Positions 9,048-18,955 of a stretch of DNA of 64,000 bases are shown in pieces. The stretch is from Mycobacterium sp. ITM-2016-00317 (GTDB taxonomy: Bacteria > Actinomycetota > Actinomycetes > Mycobacteriales > Mycobacteriaceae): the NCBI RefSeq assembly GCF_002968295.1, contig NZ_CP134399.1:4526001-4590000 (forward strand), read 5' to 3'. The notes under the pieces were generated by a model. That model was not told where the DNA came from. It made no database searches and saw nothing but the letters and a program-made list of their open reading frames with translations. Each line of letters begins with the position of its first letter. Position 1 is the stretch's first letter. The translations under genes and the position numbers were made by a program.

Positions 9048-9719
9048 ATGGCGCAGATTGCAGAGGACCTGTTCCTGCTGCTCGTCGACAACGCGTCCGC
9101 CCAACCCGGCCTGGACGGTCCGCGCCGCGAGCGTGCGCTCGCGGCGGCGATACTGCTCGACCTGGCCTTCGCCTGCCGGGTTCGGCCTGCCGTCGACGGC
9201 GAGTCGATCCCGGCGGGCCGGCTGGTCGCGCTGGAGGCCGCCGGTCCGATGGACCCGGTGACGGGTGCGGCGTTCGAGGTGGTGCGCGCCCGGCCCCTCG
9301 CTCCCGGCGCGGCGCTCAAGGCGCTGGCGAAAAACAGTGAGAAGCTCGTCGTCGACGAACTGGAGCGGACCGGTCAGATTCGTCGGATCGCCCACTCGGG
9401 CAAGCTGTTCCGGCGTTCGTACGCGTATCCGCTGACCCACCGCGACCGGGCGACCGCGGCGCGCGGCGCGTTGATGGCCGCCCTGTTCGACCGGCGACCG
9501 CCCGGCCCGGCGACGGCCGGCGTGATCACCGTGCTGCACGCGGTCGACGGCCTCGGCGCGCTGCTGAGCCTCAACGACCGCGGCTGGCGCTGGGTGCACG
9601 CCCGCGCCGGAGAGATCGCCGGCGGCAGTTGGGTCGACGAGTCCGTGACGGGCCTGCCGGAGATCAACCTCGCGGTCACCGCGTCCGCGGTGCGGCAGGC
9701 GCTGGCCCAGCTGGCCTAG
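9048..9719 (+). CDS. GOLPH3/VPS74 (GPP34) family protein
   Basis: 223 residues, one all-helical GPP34 domain: it opens AEDLFLLLVDNA and contains LAAAILLDLAFACRVRP, then KNSEKLVVDELERTGQIRR and a C-terminal LLSLNDRGWRWVHARA segment, the usual pattern of bacterial members. In eukaryotes the family binds PI4P and Golgi glycosyltransferases; bacterial function is not established, although mycobacteria do make phosphoinositides. A leaderless start is indicated by the -10 box 6 nt upstream. Its TAG stop shares the CTAG tetramer with the convergent metB stop. Not part of the M. tuberculosis order, so an insertion relative to that genome. Confidence 0.85.
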   Translation: MAQIAEDLFLLLVDNASAQPGLDGPRRERALAAAILLDLAFACRVRPAVDGESIPAGRLVALEAAGPMDPVTGAAFEVVRARPLAPGAALKALAKNSEKLVVDELERTGQIRRIAHSGKLFRRSYAYPLTHRDRATAARGALMAALFDRRPPGPATAGVITVLHAVDGLGALLSLNDRGWRWVHARAGEIAGGSWVDESVTGLPEINLAVTASAVRQALAQLA

Positions 9720-10897
9720 CCGCCAGAGCCGAGCGCCTGCTCGACGTCACCGAGCAGGTCGGCGACGTCCTCGATGCCGACGGACAGCCGGACCAGATCG
9801 TCGGGCACCTCCAACTGGGACCCTGCGGTCGACGCGTGCGTCATCGCGCCCGGGTACTCGATCAGCGACTCCACCCCGCCCAGCGACTCCGCGAGGATGA
9901 AGATCTCGGTGCGGGCGCAGAAGTCGCGCGCGGCCTGCGGGCCGCCGCGCAGCCGCACGGACACCATGCCGCCGAACCCGCTCATCTGGCGGGCCGCGAC
10001 GTCGTGGTTGAGGTGGCCGGGCAGACCCGGGTACAGCACCGTGGTGATCGCAGGATGCTCGGCGAGGAACTCGGCGATCGCCAGCGCGTTCTCGCTGTGT
10101 CGCTGCATCCGCAGCGGCAGCGTCTTGAGCCCGCGGATGGTCAGGTACGCGTCGAACGGTCCCGGCACCGCGCCCGCGCCGTTCTGCAGGAATGCGAACG
10201 CCGCGTCGAGGGATTCGTCGTCGGTCAGCAGCGCGCCGCCGACGACGTCGGAGTGCCCGCCGATGTACTTGGTCGTCGAGTGCAGCACGATGTCGGCGCC
10301 CAGCGGCAGCGGCTGCTGCAGCGCGGGAGAGGCGAACGTGTTGTCCACCAACACTTTCGCGCCCGTGGCGGCGCCCACCTCGGCGATGCCGGCGATGTCG
10401 GCGATCGTCAGCAGCGGATTGGTCGGGGTCTCGATCCAGATCAGCTTCGTGCGTTCGGTGACGGCTGCGCGCACCCGGTCCAGGTCCGACAGCGCCACCG
10501 CGGTGTAGCTGATGCCCCACAGGCTGAACACCTTGTCGATGAGCCGGAAGGTGCCGCCGTAGGCGTCGTCGGGGATCACCAGGTGGTCACCTGGGCGCAG
10601 CACGGCGCGCAGCACGCAGTCGGTGGCCGCCATGCCCGAGCTGAACGCGCGTCCGTAGGTCGCGCCCTCCATCGCCGCAAGCGCACCCTCCAGCACCGAG
10701 CGGGTCGGGTTGCCGGTGCGGGCGTACTCGAAGCCGCCGCGCAGCCCGCCGACCCCGTCCTGGGCGAAGGTCGAGCTGGCGTAGATCGGGGGGTTGACCA
10801 CCCCGGTCGCCGGATCGGGACGGTATCCGGCGTGGATGGCCCTGGTGGCCGGTCCGTAAGCCCGGTAATGGTCCGAGGCGCTGCGCTGCTCACTCAT
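9716..10897 (-). CDS. metB: cystathionine gamma-synthase (trans-sulfuration PLP enzyme)
   Basis: 393 residues. PLP fold-type I enzyme of the Cys/Met metabolism family: it joins O-succinylhomoserine and cysteine to cystathionine, or can act as a gamma-lyase, since the family is hard to split by motif. Seen: TRAIHAGYRPDPATGVVNPPI at the start, YARTGNPTR, the PLP-binding LHSTTKYIGGHSD with its lysine, and GGVESLIEYPGAMTHAS near the end. ATG 10897 lies 7 nt after -10 box TAGCCT, so leaderless. Only 31 bp separate it from the divergent acyl-CoA dehydrogenase gene. Equivalent of Rv1079, with cbs nearby. Confidence 0.93.
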   Translation of the reverse strand: MSEQRSASDHYRAYGPATRAIHAGYRPDPATGVVNPPIYASSTFAQDGVGGLRGGFEYARTGNPTRSVLEGALAAMEGATYGRAFSSGMAATDCVLRAVLRPGDHLVIPDDAYGGTFRLIDKVFSLWGISYTAVALSDLDRVRAAVTERTKLIWIETPTNPLLTIADIAGIAEVGAATGAKVLVDNTFASPALQQPLPLGADIVLHSTTKYIGGHSDVVGGALLTDDESLDAAFAFLQNGAGAVPGPFDAYLTIRGLKTLPLRMQRHSENALAIAEFLAEHPAITTVLYPGLPGHLNHDVAARQMSGFGGMVSVRLRGGPQAARDFCARTEIFILAESLGGVESLIEYPGAMTHASTAGSQLEVPDDLVRLSVGIEDVADLLGDVEQALGSGG

Positions 10898-10904
10898 GCC
10901 GCCA

Positions 10905-10910
10905 AGGCTA
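10905..10910 (-). promoter_or_regulatory. -10 box of leaderless metB transcript
   Basis: TAGCCT on the minus strand (10910 to 10905), followed by 7 nt and the metB ATG. On the plus strand TACAAC (10917-10922) lies 6 nt before the divergent dehydrogenase ATG and may be its own leaderless -10, making a back-to-back pair in 31 bp. Confidence 0.45.
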
Positions 10911-10928
10911 GCGGTGTACAACTTGGAC

Positions 10929-12119
10929 ATGTCCGTCCACCAGTCATCGTCGGCGACCTCCACTCTCGAAACCCTCCTCGACCTCGACTCGCTGCTCAGC
11001 GCCGAGGACCGGGACCTGCGCACGATGGTGCGCGAGTTCGGCGAACAGCGGCTACGCCCGCACGTCCCGGACTGGTTCGACAGCGGGGTGGTCCCGGTGC
11101 GTGAGCTCGCCCTGGAGTTCGGCAAGCTCGGCCTGCTCGGCATGCACCTGACCGGCTACGGCTGCGGCGGGTCGTCGGCGACCGCCTACGGGCTGGTGTG
11201 CCAGGAGCTCGAGGCTGTCGACAGCGGGCTGCGCAGCCTGGTCTCGGTGCAGGGTTCGCTGGCGATGTACGCCATCCACCGCTGGGGCAGCGAGGAGCAG
11301 CGCACGCAGTGGCTGCCCGGGATGGCGGCAGGCGAGTTGATCGGCTGCTTCGGCCTGACCGAACCGGACTACGGCTCCAACCCGGGCGGCATGCGCACCA
11401 CCGCCCGCCGCGACGGGTCGGACTGGATCCTCAACGGCTCGAAGATGTGGATCACCAACGCCTCGGTCGCCGACGTCGCGGTGATCTGGGCACGCTCCAA
11501 GGAGGGCGTGGTCGGGTTCGCGGTGCCGACCTCGACACCCGGGTTCCACGCCACCGAGATGACGCGCAAGCTGTCGCTGCGGGCGTCGGTCACCTCCGAG
11601 ATCCACCTCGACGACGTCCGCGTGCCCGAGGACGCGAGACTGCCGGAGGCTGCGGGCCTCAAGGCCCCGCTGAGCTGTCTGTCGGAGGCACGGTTCGGGA
11701 TCGTGTTCGGCGCCGTCGGGGCGGCCAGGGACTGCCTGCAGGCGACGCTGGACTACGTCGGCACCCGGGCGGTGTTCGACCGGCCGTTGTCCAGTTATCA
11801 ACTCACGCAGGCCAAGATCGCGGATATGGCAGTGGAGCTCGGCAAGGCGCAACTGCTCGCCCTGCACCTGGGCCGGCTCAAGGACGCGGACCGGATCCGG
11901 CCCGAGCAGGTCAGCGTCGGCAAGCTCAACAACGTCCGCGAGGCCATCGAGATCGCCCGCCAGTGCAGAACCCTGTTGGGCGCCAACGGGATCACCCTGG
12001 AGTATCCGGTCCTGCGGCACGCCAACAACCTGGAGTCGGTACTGACCTACGAAGGCACCTCGGAGGTGCACCAGCTGGTGATCGGCGAGGCGCTCACCGG
12101 GGTCAGCGCGTTCCGCTGA
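10929..12119 (+). CDS. acyl-CoA dehydrogenase, glutaryl-CoA dehydrogenase-like
   Basis: 396 residues from ATG 10929. Flavoprotein that oxidises an acyl-CoA; similarity in the C-terminal region (RTLLGANGITLEYPVLRHAN then NLESVLTYEGTSEVHQLVIG) is closest to glutaryl-CoA dehydrogenases of lysine/tryptophan breakdown. Seen: FAD-binding GCFGLTEPDYGSNPGGM, WITNAS, and the catalytic glutamate of YEGT near residue 378. It is divergent from metB and its end overlaps the RDD gene by 17 bp convergently. This position is an insertion compared with the Rv1078-Rv1079 junction as I remember it. The exact substrate is not proven. Confidence 0.88.
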   Translation: MSVHQSSSATSTLETLLDLDSLLSAEDRDLRTMVREFGEQRLRPHVPDWFDSGVVPVRELALEFGKLGLLGMHLTGYGCGGSSATAYGLVCQELEAVDSGLRSLVSVQGSLAMYAIHRWGSEEQRTQWLPGMAAGELIGCFGLTEPDYGSNPGGMRTTARRDGSDWILNGSKMWITNASVADVAVIWARSKEGVVGFAVPTSTPGFHATEMTRKLSLRASVTSEIHLDDVRVPEDARLPEAAGLKAPLSCLSEARFGIVFGAVGAARDCLQATLDYVGTRAVFDRPLSSYQLTQAKIADMAVELGKAQLLALHLGRLKDADRIRPEQVSVGKLNNVREAIEIARQCRTLLGANGITLEYPVLRHANNLESVLTYEGTSEVHQLVIGEALTGVSAFR

Positions 12120-12597
12120 CGCACACCGTGCCGACGAGCTTGTCGGCCAGCGTCTGGCGCCTGGCGTCCCACAGCGGGAACAGGAAACCGACGAAGCAGA
12201 TCACCGCGTCGACCAGGTGCACCAGCTGACGCAGCAGCGAGGCGCCGAATCCGACCGGTTGCCAGGTCTTTTCGTCGACCACCCGGAACCGCAGCACCGT
12301 TTTGCCGAGGCTGGCACCGGTGGCGCCCTGGCGGTAGCCGTGATTCCACACCAGGTAGCCGAGCGTGAACAGCAGCATCGCGACGGCCAGCAGATCGATC
12401 GCCGGGGTGGTGACCGACCGGCACGAGACGCCGCCGTTGTCGTAGGTGACGCAGTCCACCGCGGTGCCGGTGACGGCCACCGTCTCCCAGATCGCCCAGG
12501 CGAGGAAGACCGGGACGGCGTCGACCGACCACGCGGCCACCCGCGCCCACCACGAGGTGTAGGCCCGCCTCGGCAGCCTCGGCGCAGTCCGGTTCAC
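12103..12597 (-). CDS. RDD family membrane protein (Pra C-terminal domain-like)
   Basis: 164 residues from GTG 12597. One RDD domain: an early Arg-containing helix (WWARVAAWSVDAVPVFLAW), a loop with two cysteines (CVTYDNGGVSC), a second helix, then the conserved WNHGYRQGATGASLGKTVLR and DAVICFVGFLFPLWDARRQT. The domain strongly resembles the membrane half of M. tuberculosis Pra (Rv1078), which there carries a proline-rich prefix; here no such prefix is present and the neighbouring gene has one instead. Function of RDD proteins is not settled; transport has been suggested. Stop overlaps the convergent dehydrogenase. Confidence 0.85.
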   Translation of the reverse strand: MNRTAPRLPRRAYTSWWARVAAWSVDAVPVFLAWAIWETVAVTGTAVDCVTYDNGGVSCRSVTTPAIDLLAVAMLLFTLGYLVWNHGYRQGATGASLGKTVLRFRVVDEKTWQPVGFGASLLRQLVHLVDAVICFVGFLFPLWDARRQTLADKLVGTVCVSGTR

Positions 12598-12686
12598 CGC
12601 CCCATCATCCCCGGAGCGCACTGCGGCCCAACGCAATGTCGGCGTGCCCGCATCAGGCGGGCACGCCGACATCGTTCAGAACGGGG

Positions 12687-13667
12687 TTACGGGACTGCGG
12701 GGGCGACGAATCCGCCGTTGAGAGTCCGGTAGGTGTAGACCAGCATCAAGGTGGCCACCGGGCCTGCGACGAGCAGACCCACACCGCACAGCAGCGCGCC
12801 GACCAGCACCAGCGCGATGGTGGTGAGCCAGATCAGCAGCACGGGACCGACGTTGGACTTGGCGGTGTCGAAGCTCGACCTGATCGCGTCCATCGGCGCC
12901 AGGTTGCGGTCCAGCACCGCGATGGTGGTGAACATCAGCAGGAAGCTGGCGATCACACCCGGCACGATGCACAGGAAGAAACCGATGGTGGTGATCACGC
13001 CGACGATCAGCCCGGCGATGACCACGTTGCCGATGTTGCGCGGCCGGAAGAACGACCCGACCGTGACCTGCTGGCCGTTGGCGATGTCGAAGATGCCGCC
13101 GAGGAACGCCGACTGGATGGCGGCGCCGACGAGCAGCGACAGGAACCAGCCGACAATGGCCACCAGGATGCCGGCCACGCCGGTGGAGGCGTAGGAGAAC
13201 GACAGACCGCTGTCGTCGGCGACGTAGCTCGTGTCCCCTGGCGAGACCAGCATCTGGACGACGTTGATGATGCCCTGCAACGCGATCAGCACGACACCGA
13301 ACACCAGCGTCGCGACGATCAGCGGGACGGCGTTCTTGGTGAACTTGTTCCACGCCCAACCGAACGTGTCGCCGACGGACACCGACGGACCGCCCATCGG
13401 CGGGTAACCCGGCGCGGGCGGCGGAAAGCCGCCCTGCGGGCCGAAGCCGCCGGTGGGCATTCCCGGGGGCGGGGGCGGCGGGTAGCCGCTGGGATCCTGG
13501 GGCGGCGGGAAGCTACCACCGGGCGGCGGGCCGAAGCCGCTGCCGGGCGGGGGCGGCGGGTAGCCGCCGGGTGGCGGAGGCGGGTAGTTGCCGCCGGGCG
13601 GGGGCGGCGGGTAGCCGCCGGGTGGCGGAGGCGGGAAGTTGCCGCCGGGCGGCGGAGTGTCTGTCAT
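12687..13667 (-). CDS. proline-rich N-terminus fused to a multi-helix membrane domain
   Basis: 326 residues. Residues 1-95 are a Pro/Gly/Tyr repeat region built on GGYPPPPP and GGNYPPPPP; residues about 105-326 hold five or six membrane helices (DTFGWAWNKFTKNAVPLIVA, then GIFDIANGQQVTVGSFFRPR) resembling the DUF975/GlpQ-membrane-domain type. It occupies the place of pra (Rv1078) between cbs and metB, but only the prefix, not the membrane part, looks like Pra. The prefix suggests exposure or protein-protein interaction at the envelope. ATG 13667 follows AGGAGATAGCC. A 51-bp exact tandem duplication lies within the repeat. Confidence 0.82.
   Translation of the reverse strand: MTDTPPPGGNFPPPPPGGYPPPPPGGNYPPPPPGGYPPPPPGSGFGPPPGGSFPPPQDPSGYPPPPPPGMPTGGFGPQGGFPPPAPGYPPMGGPSVSVGDTFGWAWNKFTKNAVPLIVATLVFGVVLIALQGIINVVQMLVSPGDTSYVADDSGLSFSYASTGVAGILVAIVGWFLSLLVGAAIQSAFLGGIFDIANGQQVTVGSFFRPRNIGNVVIAGLIVGVITTIGFFLCIVPGVIASFLLMFTTIAVLDRNLAPMDAIRSSFDTAKSNVGPVLLIWLTTIALVLVGALLCGVGLLVAGPVATLMLVYTYRTLNGGFVAPAVP
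13542..13643 (-). repeat. 51-bp tandem repeat (two copies) in proline-rich coding region
   Basis: Units 13542-13592 and 13593-13643 differ by one base (GGGTAG against GGGAAG). Each encodes 17 residues, in frame, so copy-number change would lengthen or shorten the proline-rich prefix without frameshift. Confidence 0.8.
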
Positions 13668-13947
13668 GGCTATCTCCTGATCTCGGTCGCGAACGTCACC
13701 GCGCGCGAACCGTCCCCTTCATCGGTGTGCGTGGCATGACTGTGGAAGTTCGAAACTCGATGCCTGTGGAGCCTCTGCCGACCGCTTGCGTGGAAGGTAA
13801 CCGACAGGGCCACCGGGATCAACGACTTTCCCGCAGAGAGCGGCGGTCGATCGATGATGGACCCCCTCCGCTCGCGCATGGCTGGACAAGCGTGCTCACA
13901 TTACCTGAGCAACGCCGCCGAACAGGGGTTTCCCGCGCGCGAGCGCG

Positions 13948-15341
<1,394 letters not shown>

Positions 15342-15413
15342 ACGTCCATGGTCTCAGGCCCGCCATCGAGTATCTAGGCGGCCTCCGGCCGCGGGCAGCC
15401 AGGCGGCCTCCTG

Positions 15414-16484
15414 CTACCAGGTGGCCTCGCGGATGTACTCACCGATCTGCTTGATCGACCGGGCCGCTTCGGACACCACAGGCGCCCCGAGCTGGAAGAC
15501 GTGCATCTGGCCGGGCCAGACCCGCACCTCCACCGGCACGCCGGAGGCGGCCAGCAGCCGGGCCGCCTTGCGGGCGTCGCTGAGCAGCACCTCGGATCCG
15601 GACACGTGGATCAGCGTGCGCGGCAGCCCGGGTTCGATGTGGTCGAGCGGTTCGTAGACCTCTTCCGGCCTGCCGCCGACGATCCGGCGCTCGGCGGCCG
15701 CCTCGATGAGTTCGACCAGGGCATGGAAGGCCTTCGGCGGGAACATCGCATCGCCGCGGGCGTTCGGGTGTTCGGCACGGGCCTCGTTGTCGATCTCGAA
15801 CAGCGGCGACATCGTCACGATCGCGGCAGGCGTTTCCCCGACGAACCCGTTGATGCCCTCGGCCTGGAGCCGCTCGGCCAGCGACAGCGCCAGGTAGCCG
15901 CCCGCGGAATCACCGGCCAGCACGATCTGGTCGGGTTCGTAGCCCAGCTCCCGCAGCCATTTGTAGCCGTCGTAGCAGTCCTCCAGCGCGGTGCCGACAG
16001 AGTGCTTGGGGATCATCCGGTAGTTCACGACGAGCACCGGCGCGTCCGCGCATTTGGACAGCGCGGTCACCAGCCGGCCGTGGGTGTTCACCCCGCAGGT
16101 GAGGAAGGCTCCGCCGTGCAGGTAGAGAATCACGCTCCGGTTGCCATCGGCGGGCAGCACGCCGGCGGCGCGGACCAGTTGGGCGTTGCAGTGCGGCAGC
16201 CCGATGGTGGCCCGCACGGTGCCGGGGGCGGGCTTGAGCACGCGGGCGGCGAAATCGAGCGCACCCCACGGCCACGGCAGCTTGGGCGCGTAGCTGCCAA
16301 CGGTCAGGAACGGTTTGATGGTGGCCATCGCGGCCAAGCCCATGAGGCGGCCGGCAATGCTCGGACCGTCCTCGACCACCTCGACGGGCGCGCCGTCGGA
16401 GACCGGGAAGCGACGAGCCTTCTGCGCTCTAGCTGCCGTTACGCCCCGCCCTGAGGGGCTGGGGATCTTGCTTGGTGCCGTCAT
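15414..16484 (-). CDS. lipU: alpha/beta hydrolase, hormone-sensitive-lipase family (LipU-type)
   Basis: 356 residues from ATG 16484. Esterase/lipase with the family oxyanion-hole motif YLHGGAFLTC and nucleophile elbow GDSAGGYLALSL; the catalytic Asp lies in the HVSGSEVLLSDA region and the His in GQMHVFQL. The N-terminal 70 residues precede the hydrolase domain and are basic; M. tuberculosis LipU (Rv1076) is shorter. It is next to cbs in the same orientation with a 70-bp gap, and divergent from the SGNH hydrolase. The shared 190-bp spacer is AT-rich for this genome. Substrate unknown; short-chain esters are typical of the family. Confidence 0.88.
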   Translation of the reverse strand: MTAPSKIPSPSGRGVTAARAQKARRFPVSDGAPVEVVEDGPSIAGRLMGLAAMATIKPFLTVGSYAPKLPWPWGALDFAARVLKPAPGTVRATIGLPHCNAQLVRAAGVLPADGNRSVILYLHGGAFLTCGVNTHGRLVTALSKCADAPVLVVNYRMIPKHSVGTALEDCYDGYKWLRELGYEPDQIVLAGDSAGGYLALSLAERLQAEGINGFVGETPAAIVTMSPLFEIDNEARAEHPNARGDAMFPPKAFHALVELIEAAAERRIVGGRPEEVYEPLDHIEPGLPRTLIHVSGSEVLLSDARKAARLLAASGVPVEVRVWPGQMHVFQLGAPVVSEAARSIKQIGEYIREATW

Positions 16485-16664
16485 CGCCACCACTTCCTAC
16501 GACGTTGTAGTCCGGGATAAGCCGAGTTATTCAGCCAAGCTCGTCACTTAGCTTGACACATGTAACCACTATCACAATGGGTTAAACGCTTTTGGTACCG
16601 CAGTCGATACCGCACTGTGATCGGCGATCTCGTGCGCCCCGCCGACATCCGCGCGGCCGCGGCC

Positions 16665-16670
16665 TAGACT
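16665..16670 (+). promoter_or_regulatory. -10 box of leaderless SGNH-hydrolase transcript
   Basis: TAGACT, then 6 nt (TGCGGC), then GTG 16677. No ribosome site is present between. Same geometry as several other genes in the window. Confidence 0.55.
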
Positions 16671-16676
16671 TGCGGC

Positions 16677-17663
16677 GTGGGCATCCTCGGACGTGCTCCC
16701 GGTGCTCATGCACCGCGCCGTTCCACGGTCGCTCTGGCGGCCGCAGCAACGCTGGCTTCCACCGGCACCGCCTACGTCGGCGCCCGTAATCTGCTCAACG
16801 GTCAGGCGGAGCAGACGCGGCGGGTGATCCCGAAGTCCTGGGACGTGCCACCCCGCGCCGACGGCGTCTACTCCCCCGGCGGCGGCCCGCCCGAACGCTG
16901 GCACCGCGGCGTCGAGTTCGACCTGCACCTGATGATCTTCGGCGACTCGACGGCCACCGGGTACGGCTGCGCGGTCGCCGATGAGGTGCCGGGAGTGCTG
17001 CTGGCGCGTGCGCTGGCCGCCGAATCCGGCAGGCGAATCCGGTTGAGCACCAAGGCCATCGTCGGCGCCACCTCGAAGGGGCTGTCCGGGCAGATCGACG
17101 CGATGTACGTCGCGGGTTCCCCGCCCGACGCCGCCGTCATCATGATCGGCGCCAACGACATCACCAGACCCCACCGCGTCGGCCCGTCCGCCCGGCGGCT
17201 CGGGCGGGCCGTGCAGCGGTTGCGGGCCGGCGGCGCCGTCGTCGTGGTCGGCACCTGCCCGGACTTCGGCGTGATCACCGCGATCCCGCAGCCGCTTCGG
17301 TTCGTGGCCCGCAGCCGCGGGTTGCGCCTGGCCCGCGCCCAGGCGGCCGCGGTGCGCGCCGTGGGCGGGGTGCCGGTGCCGTTCTCCGACCTGCTGGCGC
17401 CGCACTTCTACCAGACCCCTGAGCTGCTGTTCTCGCCGGACATGTTCCATCCGTCGGCGGCCGGCTACCAACTGGCCGGCGTGCAGCTGCTGCCCGCACT
17501 CTGTAATGCGTTGGGCGAGTTCGTGACCGGCACTCCGGCCGAAGCGGCGCTGGAATCCCGGGCCGGCGAGGACGGTTCGCTGCTGTCTCGGCTCGGCGGG
17601 TTGAGCCGCTTGTGGCGGCGCTCGACCGGGGTGCCCGCACCGATCGTGGTGCCCGCGGGCTAG
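16677..17663 (+). CDS. SGNH/GDSL-type esterase (Rv1075c-type)
   Basis: 328 residues, GTG start. An N-terminal hydrophobic segment (about residues 13-35, STVALAAAATLASTGTAYVG) is a signal peptide or anchor, so the enzyme acts at the cell envelope. SGNH blocks are visible: FGDSTATGYG (Ser near residue 90), a Gly in block II, MIGANDIT (Asn near 159) and SPDMFHPSAAGY with the Asp-His pair near 257-260. Its M. tuberculosis counterpart is a cell-wall GDSL esterase. The C-terminal 60 residues are poorly conserved and Arg/Ser-rich. A KstR-like operator begins 7 bp after its stop, belonging to the next gene. Confidence 0.88.
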   Translation: MGILGRAPGAHAPRRSTVALAAAATLASTGTAYVGARNLLNGQAEQTRRVIPKSWDVPPRADGVYSPGGGPPERWHRGVEFDLHLMIFGDSTATGYGCAVADEVPGVLLARALAAESGRRIRLSTKAIVGATSKGLSGQIDAMYVAGSPPDAAVIMIGANDITRPHRVGPSARRLGRAVQRLRAGGAVVVVGTCPDFGVITAIPQPLRFVARSRGLRLARAQAAAVRAVGGVPVPFSDLLAPHFYQTPELLFSPDMFHPSAAGYQLAGVQLLPALCNALGEFVTGTPAEAALESRAGEDGSLLSRLGGLSRLWRRSTGVPAPIVVPAG

Positions 17664-17669
17664 GTTTTT

Positions 17670-17683
17670 CAGAACACGTTCTA
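17670..17683. promoter_or_regulatory. KstR-like operator upstream of the thiolase
   Basis: CAGAACACGTTCTA matches the KstR consensus TNNAACNNGTTNNA at every fixed base except the first. It lies 25 bp before the thiolase ATG. The core GAACACGTTC is identical to that of the site at 31361. Confidence 0.5.
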
Positions 17684-17708
17684 CCGGTTGAACCTTGAGG
17701 AGCCCGCC

Positions 17709-18926
17709 ATGCCCGAAGCCGTCATCGTCGCCACCGCCCGCTCCCCCATCGGCCGGGCCAACAAGGGCTCGCTGGTCTCGATGCGCCCCGACGACCTCGC
17801 CGCGCAGATGGTCAAGGCCGTGCTCGACAAGGTGCCGTCGCTGGATCCCCGCGACATCGACGACCTGATGATGGGCTGCGCGCAGCCCGCCGGGGAGGCC
17901 GGCTACAACATCGCCCGCGCGGTCGCCGTCGAGCTCGGGTACGACTTCCTGCCCGGCACCACCGTGAACCGGTACTGCTCGTCGTCGCTGCAGACCACGC
18001 GGATGGCGTTCCACGCGATCAAGGCCGGCGAGGGCCACGCATTCATCTCCGCCGGTGTGGAGACGGTGTCGCGGTTCGGCAAGGGTGCCGCCGACGGCGC
18101 CCCGGATTCGAAGAACCCGATCTTCGCCGACGCGCAGGCCCGTTCCGAGGAAGCGGCCGCCGGGGCCAGCGAGTGGCACGACCCCCGCGAGGACGGCCTG
18201 CTGCCCGACGTGTACATCGCGATGGGCCAGACCGCCGAGAACGTCGCCGCGTTCACCGGCATCAGCCGTGAGGACCAGGACCACTGGGGCGTGCGCTCGC
18301 AGAACCGCGCCGAGGAGGCCATCAACAGCGGGTTCTTCGAGCGTGAGATCGTGCCGGTGACGCTGCCCGACGGCACCGTGGTGTCCAAGGACGACGGCCC
18401 CCGCGCCGGCACCAGCTACGACAAGATCAGCCAGCTCAAGCCGGTGTTCCGGCCCAACGGCACGATCACCGCCGGCAACGCGTGCCCGCTCAACGACGGC
18501 GCCGCCGCGGTGGTCATCATGAGCGACACCCGCGCCAAGGAGCTGGGCCTGACCCCGCTGGCGCGCATCGTGTCGACGGGCGTGTCGGGGCTGTCGCCGG
18601 AGATCATGGGCCTCGGCCCGATCGAGGCCGTCAAGAAGGCACTGGCCAACGCGAAGATGAGCATCTCCGACATCGACCTGTACGAGATCAACGAGGCGTT
18701 CGCGGTGCAGGTGCTCGGCTCGGCGCGCGAGCTCGGTATGGACGAGGACAAGCTGAACGTGTCCGGCGGCGCGATCGCGCTGGGGCATCCGTTCGGCATG
18801 ACCGGCGCCCGGATCACCGCCACGCTGCTGAACAACCTGTCCACCTACGACAAGACGTTCGGCATCGAGTCGATGTGTGTCGGTGGCGGGCAGGGCATGG
18901 CGATGGTCGTGGAGCGGCTCTCCTGA
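17709..18926 (+). CDS. fadA3: acetyl-CoA acetyltransferase / thiolase (FadA3-type)
   Basis: 405 residues. Thiolase that cleaves 3-ketoacyl-CoA or condenses acetyl-CoA. Seen: NRYCSSSLQTTRMA with the acyl-accepting Cys near residue 90, EINEAFAVQVL, SGGAIALGHPFGMTGAR with the catalytic His, and the C-terminal CVGGGQGMAMV with the second Cys. ATG 17709 is preceded by GAGGAG. Corresponds to Rv1074c by position. A KstR-like operator sits directly upstream, suggesting control by the sterol-catabolism repressor and a role in degrading steroid or branched side-chain acyl-CoA; that is inference. It is followed by purT, which has its own promoter. Confidence 0.93.
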   Translation: MPEAVIVATARSPIGRANKGSLVSMRPDDLAAQMVKAVLDKVPSLDPRDIDDLMMGCAQPAGEAGYNIARAVAVELGYDFLPGTTVNRYCSSSLQTTRMAFHAIKAGEGHAFISAGVETVSRFGKGAADGAPDSKNPIFADAQARSEEAAAGASEWHDPREDGLLPDVYIAMGQTAENVAAFTGISREDQDHWGVRSQNRAEEAINSGFFEREIVPVTLPDGTVVSKDDGPRAGTSYDKISQLKPVFRPNGTITAGNACPLNDGAAAVVIMSDTRAKELGLTPLARIVSTGVSGLSPEIMGLGPIEAVKKALANAKMSISDIDLYEINEAFAVQVLGSARELGMDEDKLNVSGGAIALGHPFGMTGARITATLLNNLSTYDKTFGIESMCVGGGQGMAMVVERLS

Positions 18927-18940
18927 GCCCGTCCGGGTCA

Positions 18941-18946
18941 TAGACT
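18941..18946 (+). promoter_or_regulatory. -10 box of purT
   Basis: TAGACT with 9 nt before the purT ATG at 18956, so a leaderless or near-leaderless transcript. Confidence 0.45.
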
Positions 18947-18955
18947 TCTGTTCCG

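Noticed and set aside
9125..9142. GCGAGCGTGCGCTCGC, resembling the palindrome arms at 4069 and 20176
   Set aside because: Lies in the middle of the GPP34 coding sequence, encodes conserved helix residues and has no second arm at the usual 58-60 bp spacing.
13395..13667. Short spaced repeats that could suggest a CRISPR array
   Set aside because: They are in-frame proline/glycine codon repeats without unique spacers or cas genes.
16495..16676. TTGACA near 16555 as a plus-strand -35 for the SGNH gene
   Set aside because: The spacing leads to no acceptable -10; the TAGACT box at 16665 explains the start better.
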